DNA from: Fragilaria crotonensis
Taxonomy: Eukaryota; Bacillariophyta; Fragilariophyceae; Fragilariales; Fragilariaceae
Reading direction: 5' to 3'
Length of the DNA: 64,000 nucleotides
Assembly: GCA_022925895.1 (NCBI GenBank)
Contig: JAKSYS010000006.1
Coordinates: forward strand, 62,001 to 126,000
Notes under the pieces: model-generated
The model's database searches: none
What the model was told of the DNA's origin: nothing
Seen by the model: the letters and a program-made list of their open reading frames with translations, nothing else
Made by a program: the position numbers and the translations under genes
In this document: positions 63,350 to 64,000 of the stretch, one piece after another
Numbering within the stretch: position 1 is the first letter of the stretch
Layout of the letters: each line of letters opens with the position of its first letter

Positions 63350-64000
63350 ATGCCGGCTTCTTCGCCCAAGAAAACTCCTGCTTCGTCCGAGGCCATTCTA
63401 AAGTTACTCGCACCCGACGGATATTACACGTATTTAGGAATTGACAAACCGGTTGCGGCCCGACCATTGAGCGCTGATGGTGATACCAATAATGACAATG
63501 ATAACTCATCATCACCATCGGGAGTTGATGAGGAACAAATTAAGAAGAATTACCGCAAATTATCACTTCGTCACCATCCCGATCGTCCAACGGGAGACGC
63601 TGATACCTTTCGCGTCTTGAATCGGGCCCAGAAGGTTTTGCTGAATCCCAAGTTGAGACAACAGTATGACTTGTTGGGAATGGATCTCGATGACGACGAG
63701 GAAGAGACAGACAGTGAACACCCAACTAATGCGGCTCGGAATGCCAACGATGCGGGAGAGGATGGAGACGATGGGAACTCGTCGGGATCGTCATCAATTG
63801 ATAATATCATGTCCCAAATTGCAGCTGCTACCCTCGCCACTATTTTTCAAGTGATGGTACGAACAGGTAAGGAGGTGAATCGATTGCACTCGTTTGCGAT
63901 TCACCGCACTCATCGTTCAAGGTCTACCTCCATCGACTCGTTCAATTGGAAAATGCATTGACAACGGTTTCTTTTGCGCTCATTTTTATAATTCATGCTT
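63350..64000 (+). CDS. J-domain (DnaJ-like) protein, first exon, runs off the right edge
   Basis: Begins MPASSPKKTPASSEAILKLL. The J domain starts with GYYTYLGIDKPVA (helix I). A 30-residue Asp/Asn/Ser insert (DGDTNNDNDNSSSPSG) follows, then EEQIKKNYRKLSLRHHPDRP (helix II with the HPD motif that stimulates Hsp70), FRVLNRAQKVLLNPKLRQQY and DLLGMD. An acidic linker follows, then a hydrophobic segment, IMSQIAAATLATIFQVMVRT. A strong donor (ACAG|GTAAGG) lies at 63867. The frame past it becomes Ser/Arg/His-rich and stops at 63961, which looks like intron translation. I therefore predict exon 1 as 63350-63866, with the rest outside the window. The location is probably membrane-associated. Confidence 0.82.

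Noticed and set aside
1-64000. tRNA, rRNA or other RNA genes
   Set aside because: I looked for TTCGA-type B-box sequences with matching acceptor stems and saw none that fold convincingly. A covariance-model scan would be decisive.

Overview
The window looks like nuclear DNA of a diatom, probably pennate. The evidence is intron-poor genes whose introns are short GT-AG introns (74, 81, 91 and 169 bp), a plastid presequence of the heterokont signal-peptide-plus-SAAFAPP type on an ABC-F gene, two copies of the diatom-expanded DUF6824 domain, and Thr/Pro/Lys-repeat secreted membrane proteins. The genus cannot be fixed from sequence alone. Intergenic DNA is full of short GTAC-based palindromes that genes lack.

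Region 1 (1-41 kb) is mainly host genes. In order: a left-edge partial gene with a mitochondrial-looking N-terminus (-); a PP2C phosphatase (+); a protein with a 37-residue tandem-repeat tail (-); a secreted or membrane protein (+); a TMEM256/DUF423 membrane protein (-); a spliced multi-pass membrane protein (+); an SGNH/PC-esterase-like Golgi-type protein (-); a very long disordered Ser/Gln-rich protein (+); a spliced type I membrane protein with a repetitive cytosolic tail (-); a METTL7-type methyltransferase (-); the ER folding sensor UGGT (+); GTP cyclohydrolase I (+); an FkbM-type methyltransferase (+); a three-exon protein with two DUF6824 domains (-); and a plastid ABC-F ATPase (+). Two non-autonomous DNA transposons sit between genes: a Mutator-type element (9868-10990) and a hAT-type element (33468-34334), both with target-site duplications. 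A decayed repeat-family gene lies at about 31.4-32.6 kb.

Region 2 (41.2-60.8 kb) is the most structured part. A unit of about 3 kb, made of the 3' end of the ABC-F gene, a GT34-like glycosyltransferase gene and its upstream DNA, was duplicated in tandem. The distal copy (57847-60814) is compact and its glycosyltransferase is intact. The proximal copy (41231-57846) has grown to about 16.6 kb. Its glycosyltransferase is cut to the C-terminal half, and it received a terminal-inverted-repeat element, a 5'-truncated LINE (43815-47177, 17-bp TSD), a hAT MITE (8-bp TSD) that itself hosts a second LINE (18-bp TSD), and an unclassified element with long inverted arms (54861-57467).

Region 3 (60.8-64 kb) has a small Thr/Pro/His/Lys-repeat type I membrane protein (-), gene-free DNA, and the first exon of a J-domain protein (+) that runs off the right edge.

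Several well-conserved genes (UGGT, GTP cyclohydrolase I, ABC-F and the long disordered protein) show single-base frame breaks, mostly in short homopolymers. These look more like assembly errors than real mutations. Secretory-pathway functions are over-represented (UGGT, GT34, PC-esterase-like, FkbM, two type I membrane proteins), but no operon-like or pathway clustering is evident. Several pairs are head-to-head and may share promoter DNA: 13587/15888, 24794/26191 and 37508/39301.
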